A stretch of DNA of 64,000 nucleotides from Ypsolopha sequella (GCA_934047225.1 OW203992.1:21441501-21505500); one strand, 5' to 3'; positions 10,255 through 21,859 are shown, numbered from the stretch's first letter. The notes: generated from the sequence alone by a model not told the origin. Translations and numbers: made by a program.

Positions 10255-10617
10255 CCAGAATAGTGAAATTACATTCAATGAAATCTTTAATTAATTCTTT
10301 AATGCTGATTATGTAGTAGTACATCTATATACAGCATCAGCAATTTAACAATATTTAACCAAATTATCAACTCTGTATTCCAAGTTCGGTACCTAATTGT
10401 ATAATAAGTACCTAGGTACGTATGAAATAAATAAAATTGATGTTTATTATATCTTTGATTTTTTTGGTACCATGCACTGCGAAAACCTTTATTTAAACTT
10501 CAATTCCTACAAGAGTGTTAGTTCAGCTATTATATCAGAATACATTTTTTTATAAGCAAACATAATAAGAATAATCCCAACTTTATTATGGAATGATTGA
10601 TCTTACATTTACGGATA

Positions 10618-11000
10618 AAACTAAATGTAAAACATAAATAAACCTAACAAAAAAATAGTGACGGACTTCAAATGTAACTGCAGCCATTCGCTAAAAAGCT
10701 TAAAATAATTATAAAATGACCGATGGTACCGAAATAACACTCTTTCCGCCTTCTTTCTTCCTAAAAAATATGTTCTCTAGAAGTCGGCGCTCTTATATTG
10801 GTTTCTGTGTTGCTATAACCAAGGGAACGCGGTGACTTTTAAAGAACATATTTTTGAGGAACAAAGAAGTCGGAAAAAGTGTTATTTCAGTACCATCGGT
10901 CATTTTATAATTATTTTTAACTTTTTTGCGAATGGCTGCAGTTACATTTAAAGTCGGTTACTATTTTTTGTTAAAAGTTTATTATTTTACATTTTTTAGT
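10618..11000. repeat. Fold-back element C, arms of about 150 bp
   Basis: The left arm (landmarks aatgtaactgcagccattcg at 10681 and gaccgatggtaccg at 10720) pairs with a right arm (cgaatggctgcagttacatt at 10930) in inverted order. The unpaired centre is about 60 bp. There is no ORF. It is a MITE-like element; the family was not identified. Confidence 0.75.
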
Positions 11001-11094
11001 GTTGACGGGTCAAATTGTGTAATGTGGATAGTTCTTGTAAACGCGCTGTTCATATAGAACGAAGGACAAGTAGTAATTGGTTATATTTAATAAA

Positions 11095-11640
11095 TACCCT
11101 GTAATCAGCACCCTAATACAAACTGATTGCCGTAATCTCAAGTTATGTGCTGTCACCCGTTGAGGAGTTCTATGGTAATGAGGCCAAGATCAAAGTTCAG
11201 GTGGAGAAATTACAATTTACAAGTAGCACTCGGCAATCACTATCCTAATACAAAGCGATTGCCTTAATCTTGAGTGGTATGCTGTCTTTCGTTAAGGAGT
11301 TCTATGGTGGTGAAGCCAGGATGGAAGGTCAGGTGGGTATTGTGATAATTTCCAAGAAATGCCCGACAATCAGCACCCTACCAAAGTGATTGCCGCAATC
11401 TCGAGTTAAGTGCTCTCATTCGTTAAAGAGTTCTATGGTAATGACTTAATAAGACCAGGGTCGAAGGTCAGGTGGAAGATTGACAATTTCCAAGTAATAC
11501 TCTGCGATTAACATCGTAGTACAAAGCGATTTCCTTAATATCAAGTGGTACGCTGTTATTTTCTGAGGCGTTCCACTGCCTATCTCTGAAAACTTTCATC
11601 AGATCATGGTCAATCTTAAAATGGGACCTACCTTGAAGAA
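11095..11640. repeat. Minisatellite of about 125-150 bp, four diverged units
   Basis: Units begin near 11101, 11229, 11355 and 11506 with variants of 'gcaatcagcaccctaataca'. Each continues through variants of 'gttaaggagttctatggtaa' and 'gaaggtcaggtgg'. The units differ at many positions, so the array is old. It contains no coding sequence. Confidence 0.75.
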
Positions 11641-12289
11641 AATTTTTCCAAACAAAAAAAGAATCATTCAATTCAGTTCAGAATTGACGGAGATAAGGAA
11701 TAACATACCCCAAAAAAAATACAGTCGAATTGAGATCCTCCTCTTTTTTTCAAGTCGGTTAAAAAAAAGAAATGTCATGAACAAGTATTTACTAAAAGCT
11801 AAATACTCGTACTATAAAGTCGTTGAAAAACTAAATCGTGAAAAACTCAAGCCTACCATCGCAATTTGTTTTTTTTGTGATGGCAACTGTGCGAGTAGGA
11901 CACGGGCATCGACTGTGTGTTGTCCCGCTCGGCACGTTTTCTCTAGTTGATTATGTCATAATAAAATAACTTTTAACTGTATGAAACAGAGTCTATTTTT
12001 CTACGCGTAACATCCTTCAGTGCACAATCCAGTTTAGGTATACATCCATGCCATTATAACATTGATTGCTACGAAACATATTTTATCCATGGTGACATGG
12101 ACAGCGCCATCTAGAGGAAAGCTAAGAACTAAGAAAAAAAAACAACGAGAAAAACGCTCATTAACTGTCAAATCGTCAAATCTTATCAAATCATTCATTC
12201 ATTGTCTAAAATAGCGATTCAAATCATAAAACATCCATGAACCCCAACCACAATTCGAATTAGCCGTTTGACAAGTGAAATCATAAGTG
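11641..12289. other. No recognisable gene
   Basis: Contains a spurious 114-codon plus-strand frame of low-complexity composition and a simple run at 12135. No splice-bounded coding segment or clear inverted repeat was found. Confidence 0.5.
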
Positions 12290-12293
12290 TTAA

Positions 12294-13248
12294 GGTGGTT
12301 GCGTCGATTTTCGTTCCCAAACGCACAACTTATTATTGTTTTCATTATTTTTGAATAAAAAGTATGAACACTTTGATAGCGAAGCATTTTGTAACGCGCA
12401 TTCCCCTGTACGCGGCCCATTTTCGTCATTTTTGTAAATTGTATATAAAAATAACTAAAATAGTTATGCATTTAGTTCTTTTTGTATACGTTACAGTAGG
12501 TTATCTATTTTGATTATAACAAATAAAACAAAATATATTTTATCTTTTTTATTAGAAAAATCAAAATAAAAATAACTATTTATGAAAAAAAAATGCGCCC
12601 GCGCCCGCTCAACGCAATATTTCAAGACCCTTTCCCCTGCTACGCCTCTCACCTTAGATAAATGAATCGCCTATGTGTATGTAGCCAAAGAAAGTAGCTG
12701 TACAATGCAATAATTGCCGATCATGGCGCAGTGGGCCATGTTTTTAGAATAAGTTCAAGGAATTGCGATAACGACCTGCGGGCGTAGCATACGCCACTAG
12801 TTGAATCACAAGTGCAACGAGCGTGACGTACTGTTTAATCGCAAAAACGTCGTGTCGCGCTCCTCGCACCTGTGATTTCAGTGCTACGAGGCCTGCGGGC
12901 GTAGCATAGTGTTTAATCGCGCGCGACGCCACTTAGTTGAATCACAGGTGCGAGGAGCGTGATATACTATTTAATCGCAAAAAACATCGTGTCATTCTCC
13001 TCGCACTTGTGATTCAACTACGTGGCGTCGCGCGCGATTAAACACTGTGCTACGCTGGCATGTGTCGTGAGAAAATTGAACATAACGACCTAATGTAATT
13101 TATGGCATTACGCGACAATAGTTTAATGTTAGTTAAGCTTTTCTAGCAGTTTATTTATTTTAAATATTACTTTGTTAATTATCCTTAACAACAACTTTAA
13201 AGCGTGTTTATAGTTGTACGTTTGGGAACGAGCCCTGACGCAACCACC
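12294..13248. mobile_element. TTAA-flanked non-autonomous transposon E
   Basis: About 34-bp terminal inverted repeats start ggtggttgcgtc at 12294 and end gacgcaaccacc at 13248. They share the inner block cgttcccaaacg (12312-12323, with cgtttgggaacg at the other end). TTAA flanks both ends (12290-12293 and 13249-13252), as for piggyBac-type target duplication. There is no transposase inside; a palindromic element is nested at 12897-13052. Confidence 0.7.
12897..13052. repeat. Palindromic MITE D, copy 1 (nested in element E)
   Basis: An almost complete palindrome: gtagcatagtgtttaatcgc on the left matches gcgattaaacactgtgctac on the right, with arms continuing through ttgaatcacaggtgcgagga. A further partial, partly inverted copy occupies 12775-12896. 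A diverged copy is at 60950-61102. Confidence 0.75.
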
Positions 13249-13252
13249 TTAA

Positions 13253-13636
13253 GGTTAAACGTCGGTCGCTTAGCGCAAAGTGCATAACTTAAGTTTGTTT
13301 TTCTTGTTTAGAAGTTAAAAATTTAATAACATTTTGGTATGTGGCAGTTGACGCCAAAAGTTCAGTATGAGTGAGGTTTATAAACCATGAGTTTGAAATT
13401 TAATGCACAATTAGTCATGATCTTGTCCAAACAAAGTTAAAACACGTTTTAAGTTAGTTATGAGAAGATCATGACTAATTGTGTATACAATTTCAAACTC
13501 TTTCTTTATAAACCTCACTAATACTGAACTATTGGCGTCATATGCCCCAGACCAAAATGCTTTTCAATTTAAAATTTCTAGATAAGAAAAACAAAGTTAA
13601 GTTATGCACGTTGCGCTGAGCTACAGACGTTTAACC
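13253..13636. mobile_element. TTAA-flanked fold-back element F, copy 1
   Basis: Terminal repeats ggttaaacgtc (13253) and gacgtttaacc (ending 13636) extend into arms of over 100 bp, with an inner pair around ttgacgcc / ggcgtca and aattagtcatgat. It is flanked by TTAA at 13249-13252 and 13637-13640; the left TTAA is shared with element E. A longer copy lies at 41173-42050. Confidence 0.75.
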
Positions 13637-13676
13637 TTAAGTTGTCAAATAAATACGATTATCTTACATCAGTGCA

Positions 13677-13957
13677 CCTAAAAAGGCCAACTTGGGTGAA
13701 TCACGAAATGATTTGAAAGCAGGATAGAGTCAGAGTTTCTTCATGCGTGCAAAAGAGACGGCATTACAACAGAATCATAATATGATTCATCCAAAGCGGC
13801 CTTTTTAGAGGACCTGGGGATCTAAAAAGGCCGACTTGGGTGATTCATAAAATGATTTGAAAGTAGGATGGAGTCAGAATTTTTTCACGCGTGCAAAAGA
13901 GACGGCATTAGAACAGAATCATAATATGATTTATCCAAAGTGGCCTTTTTAGAGGAC
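13677..13957. repeat. Two tandem 140-bp units upstream of the protease gene
   Basis: Each unit begins ctaaaaaggcc and ends ggcctttttag (units about 13677-13812 and 13821-13957), so the unit ends are themselves inverted repeats. Internal landmarks are gcaaaagagacggcatta and cagaatcataatatgatt. The array ends 127 bp before the ATG at 14085, so it may overlap the promoter; no core promoter motif was identified. Confidence 0.75.
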
Positions 13958-14084
13958 ATGTTCTCATGGTGGCGGAACGATAATAACCATAATAAAGTTC
14001 GTGCGATTAAAAGAGCTGAAGTTGTAAGTATGCTTGTTTAATTTATGAGAACAAGAAACAAATGTTTCTTATCGAGGCACAGTC

Positions 14085-17000
14085 ATGATAAGACTACCCA
14101 ACATTATAGTGTTATTATATTACTTACTGAACGTGGCACTTTCTCGGAAAAATGAGAAATACCTCCGAGAAATGGAAGCTAAAATCGTTGGTGGCATGCC
14201 GGTAAGGATAGAAGAATTTCCACATAATGTCCAGTTCTTCAATTATGGTACAATGTGTGCGGGTTCTATTTTGACAAGTAGAGCAGTGCTCACTGCAGCT
14301 CATTGTTTTGACGTCAATAAAAACAAAGAAGAGATGACTATATTTGCTGGTAAGTAGTACCTATACTTAAGCATACGTTAATTGTCATGGTTCTTTTTCC
14401 TTGTTTCTCAAAAATTATATAATTTGTTTTAACGATGCAAATGAAAAACTTCTGAACAAATTGGAAAGGTTACATTTGGGCATAAGGTTTTTTTATGGTC
14501 TGCGTAAGAACGTGACGAACTTAAGTGGCTCCTTATTCGACGTTGCAGAAATTATCACGCATTGTGTTGCCTCTTCCTCATCTTAAAAAGTCCTAATGCA
14601 CCTGAGTATCTGCGTGAGCACTTTCACTTTCTGTTCAGTAGAACTAAGCCACTTAGGTCACATACTGCCTCGCTCCTAAAAACACCTCCCCATAATACAG
14701 GAAATTTTGGGAACTCCTATACTGTACAAGGTGTTCAGTTATGGAATTCTCTTCCGCATACTGTATGAGGGTGCGTAACTGTCTCCTCATTTAAAAAGAA
14801 ATTGAAAGAGCATTCAAAAAATTATCGAGTTTTTCAATACAATTATTTATTTATTTATATATGTATTCGTATTTATTTTAATTGATAGGTGTCTTAGGTG
14901 TATTATTTATTTATATATATGTACTTTGGTTTTGTAGTTAGTTAAATTAGTGTGTTTTCGTTTATTATTTGGTAGTAAGTATAAAGTTTGTACACATATG
15001 ATTACTTTTATTATATTATGTGTTCCTGGTCTTTTTTCGGTTTGCTGGAAGAAATCTCTCATAGAGATAAGCTCGCCGCTGTACACTAACTTTAATATTT
15101 ACGTGTTTAATTAAATATTTTGTACAATGAAGAATAAGAATAAGAATTAAATAGAATTCATACATACGGTACATGTAGTCGTCACGCTTTTCACACAGAA
15201 GGCTAGGCAAAGACTAAAGATTTCCATCTACTATGATACTGACACACCTCTTTTGCCTTTTCCTCATCTATCAATCTAGTCAGACAAGTTCTTCTATTCT
15301 CGGTGCTTTTCACTAGGCCGTATGGTTGTCGCCAATTTGGTCAGCATCCGTTCTTCTAACGCGGCCCGGCCGAGCTTCACCTTCTATTTGCGCATCATAA
15401 TTATGTTTCTTTTATCACTCTTCATTCATTCTTTTTATATGTATGGGGATGTAGTTGGGTGTATAGTGGTGATACCTTTTTGAATCTGTTAGCCGCTTCC
15501 TGAAGACAGGGTCAACAGTGTAGATTTGATAGCACCTTGTACTGAACGGGAGAGGGACTAGAAACGGTGTCCTAAAAAGGCTTAACAGAATCTTCTGACT
15601 CACACGGAAGGGCTTGGTACCATCCTCCCCAGTGGGTCATCCCCGGTACCGGGGAGGATGGGAAAAAAAGTGGCTTCGTCCCCGGTGAGAGCCGCAACGG
15701 GGGCGTTGGCACAGATCAATTGCCATCGCAGTGCCATCGTCCCCAGTGATGGTGTTTATCAAGGAAGATGGCATAAACCAAGAGCTATCGTACCCGCTAA
15801 AATAAAGAGAGAGACAAAGATGAATACTGCAGATTGCAAGCAGATTAGGGGGCAATACATAAATTGTGCGTTCTCTTCCAGAGGCTAGATACGTTTTCGA
15901 TTACGAAGCGAAGTTGTACAATGTATTTGGTTTCTACATTCACCAGAAATACAACAAGACAGTGATGTTTTCACATGACATAGCCTTGCTGTTTGTGGAT
16001 AAAGACTTCCATCTGGGCGAGAAGGCGAAGAAGGCTCTGCTAGTTAATACTGACAAGTGGATGTATGATTATGGAGAAAATTTTGTAGCTACTGGTTGGG
16101 GTTGGACAGCCGTAAGTATTGGATAGTAAACAATTATAAAAAATTCAGCATTGGTACTCTAGATATTTTAAATATAATTTTAGCAAATCAGGAGTCACGG
16201 TAGAGGCCCTGCCAAGTCAATGGGAATCCTTTTCTAGAAGCAACTTGAGGCACTTTTTAACTTTTTATATCTCTGTTACTACTACCACTTATAATCAACG
16301 ACCCAATTTACCCTTTGGGTACGGAACCCTTAAAAGTAGATTATATCTACATTCACAGAATTCGCAAATAGTGGAAATGCAACGTATGTACGTATCCTAA
16401 AAATCTTTTGTTTTTTCTTATACCAGTATGGTGGACCAGTGTCGACGCTTGGACTCATGATGACAAAATTAAATTTCGTGCCCCTTGCAGATTGCATTAC
16501 AGCTTACAATCGAACTTTATTGAGCAACGACATGTTTTGTCTTTATGGTGATGGAAAAAGAGATACATGCCAAGGTGATTCCGGTAGTGCTGTGACTTGG
16601 AAAGGGTATTTTTTCTTTACCGATATATTATACTAGTAACTCCCGTTATTGGCGAATAATTATTTATATTTATTTTATGACTTGCATTAACTGTTTATGA
16701 TCAGATTCTGACAAAAAAAAACATTCTTAGGTCGAAATTTCAGTGGAAACGATGAATCTGAAAGAACGTACTACAATTTTGCCACGAATTGTACAAAAAG
16801 ATGTTACTGGGTGTTGCAAGGTATTCGAAAAGTACAAAAGGCAGAATTTTTAGCGGCACTAAGTTTACTCACACTGGTTAGTCAATAGTAAAAGACTTTG
16901 ATTAATAAAACTTAATTTATACTGGGTAATAACGGTGTCCTAAAAAGGCTTAACAGAATCTTCTGACCCATATAGAAGGGCTTGGTACCATCCTCCCCAG

Positions 17001-17468
17001 TGGGTCATCCCCGGTACCGGGGAGGATGGAGCTTGAATAGCTGAATATGAAATTCGCAAAATGAAGGTTTCTTCTCCGTTTGACTTCTGTTTGGGCTTGA
17101 ACAAGTATGTAGGAAAATATTAATTAAGTTGATACAGGATGTCATATTATTTGACTGAATTCGAAGTTTTATTTTTGCTGTAAATAATCAAAGCCTTTGT
17201 TTGATTCAGACTCTTTGTTTTTTGCAGACTGATTGTTGGCATCACTTCTCACGGTGAAGAATGTGCAAGGAAGAACAAACCCTCCATTTATGCCAGTGTT
17301 TGGCACTTTAGACATTGGATCCATAATGCTCTACGTGTATTTAAAAACAACTTTTGTAGATACTTGGCTGGTTACGACCTAAAATCTACGGATGCATTTC
17401 TCAAGGATTCATGTAACCATCACAATTTGAGTATAAACGGTTCTACAGTGACTTCCACGGAAGACTGA
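14085..17468 (+). CDS. Secreted trypsin-like serine protease (S1 family), 4 exons, 304 aa
   Basis: Exons 14085-14349, 15882-16111, 16427-16605 and 17228-17468 join at GT-AG introns (donors ggtaagt, gtaagt, gtattt; acceptors ttccag, taccag, ttgcag) with phases 1, 0 and 2 that agree exactly. The protein has an N-terminal hydrophobic signal (NIIVLLYYLLNVALS), an activation site K33-I34-V-G-G, His73 in TAAHC, Asp121 in SHDIALL, and Ser217 in CQGDSGSA. Asp211 sits six residues before the Ser, the position that gives trypsin Arg/Lys specificity. It therefore looks like an active secreted endopeptidase whose physiological substrate cannot be told from sequence. The C-terminus runs about 40 residues beyond the usual end. 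Introns 1 and 3 share a 98-bp repeat, and intron 1 carries a LINE fragment. Confidence 0.88.
14440..14830 (+). pseudogene. LINE reverse-transcriptase C-terminal fragment in protease intron 1
   Basis: Two overlapping frames, broken by a frameshift, encode LNKLERLHLGIRFFYGLRK and then PEYLREHFHFLFSR and GNSYTVQGVQLWNSLP. This is the same protein region as the LINE relics at 19086, 23206 and 31200 (there IRFIYGLRKYDHVSEFR). AT-rich sequence to about 15000 may be its 3' UTR. It is a dead fragment of a jockey-like element. Confidence 0.75.
15563..15660. repeat. 98-bp repeat, copy in protease intron 1
   Basis: The segment from aacggtgtcctaaaaaggct to ccggtaccggggaggatgg is nearly identical to 16931-17029 in intron 3. 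It contains the short palindrome ccccggtaccgggg. Sequence from 15661 to 15881 is unusually GC-rich intronic sequence of unknown origin. Confidence 0.8.
16931..17029. repeat. 98-bp repeat, copy in protease intron 3
   Basis: Second copy of the element at 15563, same orientation, differing only in a short central block (cccatatagaag here, ctcacacggaag there). Confidence 0.8.
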
Positions 17469-17480
17469 TATTATTCCTTG

Positions 17481-17486
17481 AATAAA
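17481..17486 (+). terminator. Poly(A) signal of the serine protease gene
   Basis: AATAAA begins 13 bp after the TGA stop of the four-exon protease gene and is followed by a T-rich stretch. A 3' UTR this short is plausible; the cleavage site itself is not visible. Confidence 0.6.
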
Positions 17487-17769
17487 ACAATTTTTTTTAA
17501 TTGTTTCTTGATATATTACATAATATCAATATTATATATTTTAATATAGTAAGTGATCATGCGAAAGAGACTAGAAGGGATCTGAAGGAATTAGGCAAAT
17601 TAGAGTTTTCAGAAATAAGATTTTTAATTCGTTTTCTCTGGATAATTGTATCTCTTCAGCAGGCGTACCATGAGTTTTGCACTTGATACACGTTAGCAAC
17701 TGCGTAAAATATTTCTTATGAAAAATGTTGGTTCCTCTCGTAAACCGCTAGGGGCACTGTGCAATTTTT

Positions 17770-18400
17770 TATATAAATTCCATCAAAAACATTCCCGTTA
17801 AGAATCATGCCAACTCTCCTAATATTTTTGCCGTAAAAAGTTTCAATATCCCAAGAGCCAAGTCAGCAACTCTATTATCTTTGACTATGGAGTTAGCAAA
17901 CTACTCCATAGTGGTCTTAAAAGACAGTTAAATAAAGAAAAAAATATAAATAATTGTATGATTATTTGTGATAATTTATCCAATTTAATTTGAATTAAAA
18001 CTTGCATCTTTAGGTCTAGGCATATACGTGGTACCAGGATGCACTGTAATGAAAAATTGATTTCATTAAAATTTTGATAATTTATTTATCTGATCCACGG
18101 CTAACAAATAATTTCACAGCAAAGTATATTCTCATGCTTTGTGATTGCCAAGTCCAAAAGGTGCAAGTTTTAAATCAAATTAAATTAGGTAATTTATCAC
18201 AAATAATCATAAAATATTATTTATAAATATTTTTTTATTTTAACTGTGTTTTAAAACAACTATATAGTAATTTGCTAACTCCATAGTCAAAAGTGATAGA
18301 ATTACTGACTTGGCTCTTGAGATATCAAAACTTTTTACGGCGAAAGTGTTACGAGACTTAAGCATATTTTTACAGGAATATTTTTGATAGGACCTCATTT
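17770..18400. repeat. Long fold-back element H, arms of about 270 bp
   Basis: Left-arm landmarks (agagccaagtcag at 17858, tatggagttagcaaa at 17886, tgatttgtgataa variant near 17965) recur as reverse complements in the right arm (ctgacttggctct at 18305, tttgctaactccata at 18271, ttatcacaaataatca at 18195). It contains no ORF. It is a MITE or fold-back transposon downstream of the protease gene. Confidence 0.75.
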
Positions 18401-19081
18401 CTTTTTGTGGGCAATTCTTCTATTGTTCTTTTCTGGTTCCACAGGTAAAGTGCACTCTCTATCTTTGTTTATCTTTAATTAGCGTTTTGGTATATTATAT
18501 CGTTGGCACATCGTAGAATTGGGCATATGATGATTCGCCTTGGCATATCATATTTCTGTTAAAACTATGGGGGCACCTCATTCCACGTTGATTCGGTCGT
18601 CGAAGACAAATTTTTGACTCTTGGTGAATAGTTTTCGATTTCATACTTTACGATCTACCAAATTATACAATCTGCCCACGAAATATCATTGTTAGACAAG
18701 TGGCTAGTACGCACCAGAGATACAGCGTATATCTATCTATTCTACTTGCGCTCACACGCATTCCGCGTTTGTCAATGTGCGAAAGAGCAAGTATGATGGG
18801 AAGACACAATATAATGTCTTACCCGCAAGTTTTTCGACAATCAATCATTAAGTTTGAATTAACAACATTGTGATTGGTCCAAAGCGCTAATAAACTGCAT
18901 TGGTTGTTGCATTGGTTATTTATGGCATTGAAGTTAGTTGCATAATAAAATGATGTATCAGATAATGTTGACAACTCCCTGTTATTGCTAAAAAGATAAG
19001 TCAATTTACTTGTTTTAAGATACTACAATGGTTCTAGCAATTACTACACAACCAAGCCAACCAGACAAATGAGACAACCAA
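18401..19081. other. No gene; short repeat landmarks only
   Basis: Holds a stretch (18600-18660) related in inverse orientation to segments at 21705 and 36325 (landmark taaagtatgaaatcgaaaa). Nothing else recognisable. Confidence 0.45.
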
Positions 19082-19085
19082 TAAA

Positions 19086-19808
19086 TTGAATCTGACGGCT
19101 GCTCCAAATATCGAGTATGACAATAATGTTATCCCATTTGTTAACAGAGTAAAAAATTTAGGCATCATCATGGATAACACATTGTCATGGATTTCTCAAA
19201 TCGGAGCTATTAGTAAAAAAATGTTTGGGGCTTACCACTCGCTCAAACGTCTGCAGTTCTTTCTTCCATTACAAACGAAAATTATGCTGGCACAGGCTCT
19301 TCTGATCCCAATTCTTGATTACACTGATGTAAGCTATCTTGACCTAACACAGGAGCTACTGAGCAAACTCGAGCGTCTCCAAAATTTGTGCATTCGCTTT
19401 ATCTACGGATTGCGGAAGTATGATCATGTCTCAGAATTTCGTGCTCGATTAAGGTGGCTCCCAATTCACCTTCGGAGGAATACTCACATATTAAGTCTCC
19501 TATATAACGTTTTAAACGATTCCTCTGCTCCTGAACATCTTCGCGACCAATTCAATTACGTCAATTCCTTACGCTGCAGGGAAAGTCACCTGCTTAGTAT
19601 TCCTAAGCACACTTCTACTGCATATGGGAATTCTTTTGCGGTCAAGGCTGTGTGTCTTTGGAACGAGTTACCTACTGAGATTCGTATGTCGTCTTCTTTG
19701 GTAAATATCACCAAAGAAGACGACATACGAATCTCAGTAGGTAACTCGTTCCAAAGACACAAGAAGAGGAAAGTAAGATCTCACTATGAAGTTTCATTAG
19801 GTTGGTAG
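19086..19808 (+). pseudogene. Jockey-like LINE RT C-terminal region with an internal inverted duplication
   Basis: Encodes the RT thumb and C-terminal region: VKNLGIIMDNTLSW, LLIPILDYTDVSYLDL, CIRFIYGLRKYDHVSEF, WLPIHLRRNTHILSLLYN and GNSFAVKAVCLWNELP. All catalytic RT motifs are missing (5' truncation). After ELPTEIR the frame reads back through a perfect inverted duplicate of the preceding 52 bp, so the final 35 or so residues are artefactual. Confidence 0.75.
19651..19761. repeat. Perfect 52-bp inverted repeat with 7-nt spacer
   Basis: 19651-19702 and 19710-19761 are exact reverse complements separated by aaatatc. The arm spells tgtgtctttggaacgagtta onward. It lies inside the LINE RT fragment and looks like a local template-switch duplication. 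Confidence 0.9.
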
Positions 19809-20177
19809 TCTCGTCACTTAATTACCCTTATTATATTGATATTTAAATGTATATGTATATATATTATAGATGTATTTATTAATATATTCTTGTATATTTG
19901 TTTATGTAAGTATATGGCATCTATTAAAATTAAGTTTAATTTGGTAGGTTATTTGTATTTACACTTTATTGATTTTCATTTAATTTACTCTATCTATTAC
20001 GTCTATCTCCCTATTTTTACTTTTCTAGTGACTATTTCTTCACCACCCAAAAGTTGGCTGGAAGAAATCGCTTTAAGTGATAAGTCCGCCTTTGTACAAA
20101 ATTATGTTTTCAATACTCTGTTTTCTTTTATTTGTCTTTTGTGTACAGTGTCAATTCATTAATTCATTCATTCAATA

Positions 20178-21859
20178 AGCGCCTCTATCAAATTATATTA
20201 AAGCTCTCACCATTCGTTTTTTGTTGCAAGCAAATATGTAGCGTTGGTAGAAAATATGCCACAAATAAAGAAATTTTATGATAATTTCACAACCAAGATA
20301 AAATGTTCATGATTTTAGACTTTTTCCTTACTTTTATTCCTAAATACTAACTATATTCTATATTCGGTGAAGCTTTATTCTATGTATGAATGTGTTCTTT
20401 GCATTTTTTAATTAAATATTTAATTTTTGTGTGTATATTATTGTTAAACTAATATTATTATATAAGTAATTAATTTATGTACAGTTAATATTGCTTGTTC
20501 ATTAATGTTTAGTATATTTTTAGTTTATTCCGTCTTGTTTAATTGTGTTCGAAAATTTTCAATAAGTGTTTCACTTTTATGGGACTTTAGGTCTGTTTGT
20601 TATTGTCTATTTATTTCTTATTATACGTAAATAACTGTTTGTTTCCTATATAAAATAAAATAAAAAATGAATAAAATATATCCCAAACTTCAAGTTTGTA
20701 GGTCTGCTAGAAGTACCTTAGAATGATCGGTGAGTGAGTGTGTAACAAAATAGCGAAACTTTGGTAGCAGATAATTTATACACTATACTTATTAGAAACT
20801 AGTAATTTGGACATTAAGTGATGTAAGTTAGGTACAATCTTCAATGTAATTTTCAAACTTATGCTTGCATTTGCAACAGAGAAATATAAAGTTTAAAAGT
20901 GCCTTTAGTTTCTTCCAGAAAGGGTTCCCGGTGGCGGCCGTTAACGCTGTACTTGGCGGGGCCACTGCCGTGACCCATGATATTTTACGCAGTCGCTAAC
21001 GTGTATGGAGTGCAAAATAGTAGGCTTATAGAACCCTTTTCGCATGACCACTCCTTCAATATTGCTCAAATGTTTTCATTTGGAAGAGAATTAGAACATG
21101 TCAATTTTGGATCCAACTAAACTGAGGGAAAGATACTGACTATAAAATTTCAAATAAACAGAAAATTCACTTTTTTTAATGTGCTTTCATTCTTTATACA
21201 ATAAGGGCTGTTATTATTAGCAAGATGTCTAAGATCCAGTTTGATATCAGTCGTCGTACGGATCTAGGCTTCCCCGTTGTATTGCTCATATTGCTCATCT
21301 TCAAATCTACTTTTTTCTGGTGTGCAATATTTTTCCATAAGCCTTTTTGTGTTCAGTTTTATCCACCTGTAAATGAATTTAATTACTTTATTATTAGCGT
21401 ACATTATACCAACCAGAATAGATCAATTAGTAAAAAATTGTAAATATTAAAAAAAAACCTCAGGATTGAATTCTGGCCCAAGGAACTTTTTCAACATATT
21501 TGTATTCTTTAATCTTTAATCTTTATATGTATATTTAATCTGTATTGCTTGAAATTTGTTTCTAATTGATTTTTTCTATATTGTAATGCACTCTAATAAT
21601 GTTTAGAGTCAAAGCGATGGATTTCGCAATAAAAACATAATTAAACCTAAAAAAATGGGTCTTGCTTGAAAAACTATGTTTTGATTCTATGTGTCGTGGG
21701 CAGATCATAAAGTATGAAATCGAAAATCTTTCATCAAAGGTCAAAAATAGGAGGTGCGATGACGAGCGGAGCGAAGCAGAGTGAAGAGGAACGGCGAAGC
21801 GGAGCGGAGGCAAATCATGATAGCTACTAGTGACTAACGATGACTAGCGCACTCATTTA
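20178..21859. other. No supported gene
   Basis: AT-rich. 20930-20990 is a GC-richer patch (ggttcccggtggcggccgtt) of unknown origin. An ATG-started 72-codon frame at 21225-21443 has hydrophobic, low-complexity composition, no recognised motif and no splice or 3'-end support. 21700-21800 contains a short repeat shared with 36325-36400. Confidence 0.45.

Larger units (their letters stand above)
19082..20177 (+). mobile_element. 5'-truncated jockey-like LINE with (ATTC)n tail
   Basis: Begins inside the RT domain, contains an open frame at 19086-19808, then an AT-rich 3' UTR. It ends with gtgtacagtgtcaatt followed by an ATTC microsatellite (20150-20177), as expected for a LINE 3' end. The same 3' end in reverse orientation (ctttattgtacac) occurs at 22919 and 53895. 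Confidence 0.75.

Noticed and set aside
11606..11950. 114-codon plus-strand frame
   Set aside because: Lys/Ile-rich translation of AT-rich and poly(A)/poly(T) sequence overlapping the minisatellite; no homology and no splice or 3'-end support.
13677..13957. CRISPR-like or array-like reading of the tandem units
   Set aside because: Only two long units without spacers in a clearly eukaryotic, transposon-rich context.
21225..21443. Small hydrophobic protein gene (72 codons, ATG start)
   Set aside because: No motif, no neighbouring exon, and typical of random AT-rich reading frames.
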